Source: an uncultured Eubacteriales bacterium (lineage in GTDB: Bacteria; Bacillota; Clostridia; Oscillospirales; CAG-382). From it: DNA of 64,000 nucleotides. Positions within the stretch are counted from its first letter, which is position 1. Each line of letters opens with the position of its first letter. The notes below the pieces were generated by a model. The model had not been told where the DNA came from. It did not search any database and worked only from the letters and a program-made list of their open reading frames with translations. Shown piece after piece: positions 62,175 through 64,000 of this stretch. The DNA lies in assembly GCA_900551295.1 (NCBI GenBank), contig URVJ01000007.1, positions 1 to 64,000 of the forward strand, written 5' to 3'. Position numbers and translations under genes: made by a program.

Positions 62175-62220
62175 TTGACAAAACCAAAAAAATGATTATA
62201 ATATAATTGTAATGATTACA
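62175..62220 (+). promoter_or_regulatory. Consensus promoter of perR with candidate PerR/Fur-type operator
   Basis: TTGACA (62175-62180), 16 bp, TATAAT (62197-62202). The -10 region contains ATTATAAT followed by ATTGTAAT, and AATGATTATAA is repeated as AATGATTACAA (62191 and 62211). This resembles PerR/Fur half-sites, but spacing does not match the 7-1-7 PerR box exactly. Autoregulation is inferred. Confidence 0.65.
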
Positions 62221-62265
62221 AAAATGAAATCGTTACAGCAAACAACGCATAAAGGAGGGCAAAAA

Positions 62266-62664
62266 ATGGACGTAAAAGACCTGATGCTCGAAAAAGGAGT
62301 AAAGCCTTCCGTAACCCGGCTTGCAATATACGATTATCTCTATAACCACCGCACACACCCGACGGTAGACGAGATATACGAAGCATTGTCGCCCGAAATT
62401 CCGACGCTGTCAAAGACCACTGTTTATAATACGGTAAACCTTTTGGCGAACAGCGGAATTATAAAGTCCATAAGCATTGAGGGATTCAGAACAAGATACG
62501 ACGCAAATAATAATTTCCATGCGCATTTTCTTTGCACAAAGTGCAATAATGTGTATGATATATTTGATCTTGAATGCCCGAAGTGCCCGTTAGACGGTTT
62601 TACCGTGTCATCTGAGGATATTTTTTATACCGGGAGCTGTAAGGCTTGCTCGGATAGGAAATAA
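62266..62664 (+). CDS. perR: Fur-family peroxide regulator (PerR-like)
   Basis: A 132-residue Fur-family repressor: winged helix at ~1-80 (HPTVDEIYEALSPEIPTLSKTTVYNTVNLL) and a C-terminal dimerisation domain with CTKC and CxxC motifs for structural zinc, and NNFHAHFLC for the regulatory metal. The start lies 7 bases after AAAGGAGG; an in-frame ATG 18 codons earlier lies in the leader. Two rubrerythrin-type genes follow at once, the classic PerR target set, so PerR is favoured over Fur or Zur. It likely represses itself and them until peroxide oxidises it. Confidence 0.88.
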   Translation: MDVKDLMLEKGVKPSVTRLAIYDYLYNHRTHPTVDEIYEALSPEIPTLSKTTVYNTVNLLANSGIIKSISIEGFRTRYDANNNFHAHFLCTKCNNVYDIFDLECPKCPLDGFTVSSEDIFYTGSCKACSDRK

Positions 62665-62710
62665 TAAAAACACACAATAAAAATTATAATTTTGAAAGGA
62701 AGTAAAAGTC

Positions 62711-63250
62711 ATGAAAAAGTATGTATGTATGGTTTGCGGTTATGTTTATGAGGGAGAAGAGCCTCCGAAGGAATGTCCGGTCTGTCATGCGCCCGCATCG
62801 AAGTTTAAGGAACAGGGCGAAAAGACATGGGCTGCCGAACATGTTGTAGGCGTTGCAAACGGCGCGTCGCAGGATATAATCGACGACCTCAGAGCAAACT
62901 TCAACGGCGAGTGCAGCGAAGTAGGTATGTACCTTGCAATGGCAAGAGTGGCGCACAGAGAGGGCTATCCCGAAATCGGACTTTACTGGGAAAAGGCGGC
63001 ATATGAAGAGGCTGAGCACGCAGCAAAGTTCGCAGAACTCCTAGGAGAAGTTCTCACAGATTCCACAAAGAAGAATCTCGAAATGAGAGTAGACGCCGAA
63101 AACGGTGCTACCGCAGGTAAATTCGACCTTGCAAAGAGAGCAAAAGAGGCAGGTCTTGACGCAATTCACGATACCGTTCATGAAATGGCTCGCGACGAGG
63201 CAAGACACGGAAAAGCATTTGAGGGACTTTTAAAGAGATATTTCAACTGA
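62711..63250 (+). CDS. Reverse rubrerythrin (NADH peroxidase-type)
   Basis: A 179-residue protein with rubredoxin first: [15 protein letters not shown] and CPVCHAPAS form a Cys4 iron site (residues ~6-36), followed by a four-helix ferritin-like di-iron domain (~50-179) with [22 protein letters not shown] and [11 protein letters not shown]. The order is the reverse of classical rubrerythrin. Such enzymes reduce hydrogen peroxide in anaerobes with electrons from NAD(P)H. It follows perR by 46 bases with AAAGGAAG upstream. Confidence 0.95.
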   Translation: MKKYVCMVCGYVYEGEEPPKECPVCHAPASKFKEQGEKTWAAEHVVGVANGASQDIIDDLRANFNGECSEVGMYLAMARVAHREGYPEIGLYWEKAAYEEAEHAAKFAELLGEVLTDSTKKNLEMRVDAENGATAGKFDLAKRAKEAGLDAIHDTVHEMARDEARHGKAFEGLLKRYFN

Positions 63251-63287
63251 TCTGACAGCTTAAAAGACATCAAAGGAGAGTTTTGAC

Positions 63288-63830
63288 ATGAATAAGACAA
63301 AGTATGCCGGAACGCAGACCGAGAAAAACCTTGAAGCTGCATTTGCCGGAGAATCGCAGGCGCGCAATAAGTATACCTATTTTGCAAGTAAGGCAAAAAA
63401 AGAGGGATATGAACAGATTGCCGCGCTGTTTCTTAAAACTGCCGAAAACGAAAAAGAACACGCAAAAATGTGGTTCAAGGAGCTTTCCGGAATAGGCGAT
63501 ACCGCGCAGAACCTTGCCGCGGCAGCCGACGGAGAAAACTATGAGTGGACAGATATGTACGAGGATTTTGCCAAGACTGCCGAGAAAGAGGGATTTCCGG
63601 AGCTTGCCGCAAAGTTCAGACTTGTGGGCGCGATAGAAAAGCACCACGAGGAAAGATACCGCGCTTTGCTTAAAAATGTCGAAACCGCAAAAGTCTTTGA
63701 AAAGAGCGAAGTCAAGGTATGGGAGTGCCGTAACTGCGGACATATAGTTGTTGGAACAAAGGCGCCCGACGTATGCCCGGTCTGCGCACATCCGCAAAGC
63801 TACTTTGAAGTACACGAACAGAATTATTGA
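63288..63830 (+). CDS. rbr: Rubrerythrin
   Basis: Classical rubrerythrin of 180 residues: N-terminal ferritin-like di-iron domain (~10-140) with [25 protein letters not shown] and [10 protein letters not shown], then a C-terminal rubredoxin with [12 protein letters not shown] and [10 protein letters not shown]. It reduces peroxide. The start follows AAAGGAGAG, 37 bases after the reverse rubrerythrin, completing a perR-revRbr-rbr operon. A terminator follows. Confidence 0.96.
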   Translation: MNKTKYAGTQTEKNLEAAFAGESQARNKYTYFASKAKKEGYEQIAALFLKTAENEKEHAKMWFKELSGIGDTAQNLAAAADGENYEWTDMYEDFAKTAEKEGFPELAAKFRLVGAIEKHHEERYRALLKNVETAKVFEKSEVKVWECRNCGHIVVGTKAPDVCPVCAHPQSYFEVHEQNY

Positions 63831-63852
63831 TTCGTAATAAATAATTGGTTAA

Positions 63853-63895
63853 ACGCTGCCGAATGTGAAATTTTTGCACTCGGCGGTGTTTTTTT
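63853..63895 (+). terminator. Terminator of the perR-rubrerythrin operon
   Basis: Stem ACGCTGCCGA/TCGGCGGTGT (10 pairs, two G-T) extended inside by GTG/CAC, followed by seven T. The last ~100 bases of the window show no gene. Confidence 0.88.
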
Positions 63896-64000
63896 GTAAA
63901 TAAATCTGAATGCGCCGTTACTTTAAAGTAATTACTGAATATTTACTTGTGCGGTATATGTGTTGCTGTCCGAATTATGGCATAAACGTTTTGGTGATTG

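Noticed and set aside
1..64000. CRISPR arrays, insertion sequences, prophage or tRNA/rRNA genes
   Set aside because: No regularly spaced repeats, transposase motifs, phage genes or RNA gene signatures were found on either strand by reading.

Overview
The window looks like the chromosome of an anaerobic, Gram-positive-type bacterium of the Bacillota, most likely class Clostridia from a gut-like habitat. Supporting signs are a PerR regulator followed by a reverse rubrerythrin and a rubrerythrin, S-layer-homology (SLH) anchored surface proteins, YerC/YlbF-family proteins, a clostridial aromatic gene order, many AGGAGG ribosome sites, frequent TTG starts, and near-consensus SigA promoters with 17-bp spacers. 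Family and genus cannot be fixed from the sequence alone. No rRNA, tRNA, CRISPR array, insertion sequence or prophage was seen.

Layout. 1-1.1 kb: remnant of a cell-wall amidase overlapping nth. 1.2-7.5 kb: sugar-use locus (AraC regulator with a GH78-like enzyme, divergent from a large DUF5107-TPR protein). 7.6-14.8 kb: housekeeping operon yerC, methyltransferase, hslO, miaB, ylbF family, mutS, SGNH hydrolase. 15-20.8 kb: minus-strand neurotransmitter:sodium symporter, BspA-type leucine-rich repeat protein, MalY/PatB aminotransferase and DUF3737 protein. 21.1-25.2 kb: a c-di-GMP EAL/PAS/GAF sensor protein and mntP. 25.5-30.2 kb: a giant SLH surface glycosidase-like gene broken by a frameshift. 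30.3-36.4 kb: anti-sigma/ECF sigma pair and the mutL-tgt-pentapeptide operon. 36.6-41.3 kb: mreB, a TIM-barrel isomerase divergent from an AraC regulator, and an LtaS-like membrane phosphotransferase.

41.4-47.8 kb holds a six-gene aromatic amino-acid operon (tyrA, aroA, aroC, pheA, an aroE-aroK fusion, aroQ). A consensus promoter, a 32-codon leader peptide with a YFYYYYGFAF run, and mutually exclusive RNA hairpins ending in a terminator precede it. This is a textbook-style attenuator that no standard clostridial T-box explains.

47.9-55.1 kb: a membrane-anchored six-hairpin-like protein on the minus strand, then a promoter, a cobalamin riboswitch with a strong terminator, and a 1510-residue secreted protein carrying GLUG-like repeats, a DUF4430 (transcobalamin-like) domain and three SLH motifs. 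The arrangement suggests a B12-repressed surface corrinoid binder. 55.4-58.0 kb: glycerol-1-phosphate dehydrogenase, TRIC-type channel and glycerophosphodiesterase. 58.1-62.1 kb: an FAD-dependent oxidoreductase and a secreted stalk/RsiV-like/chagasin protein. 62.2-63.9 kb: peroxide-defence operon perR, reverse rubrerythrin, rubrerythrin.
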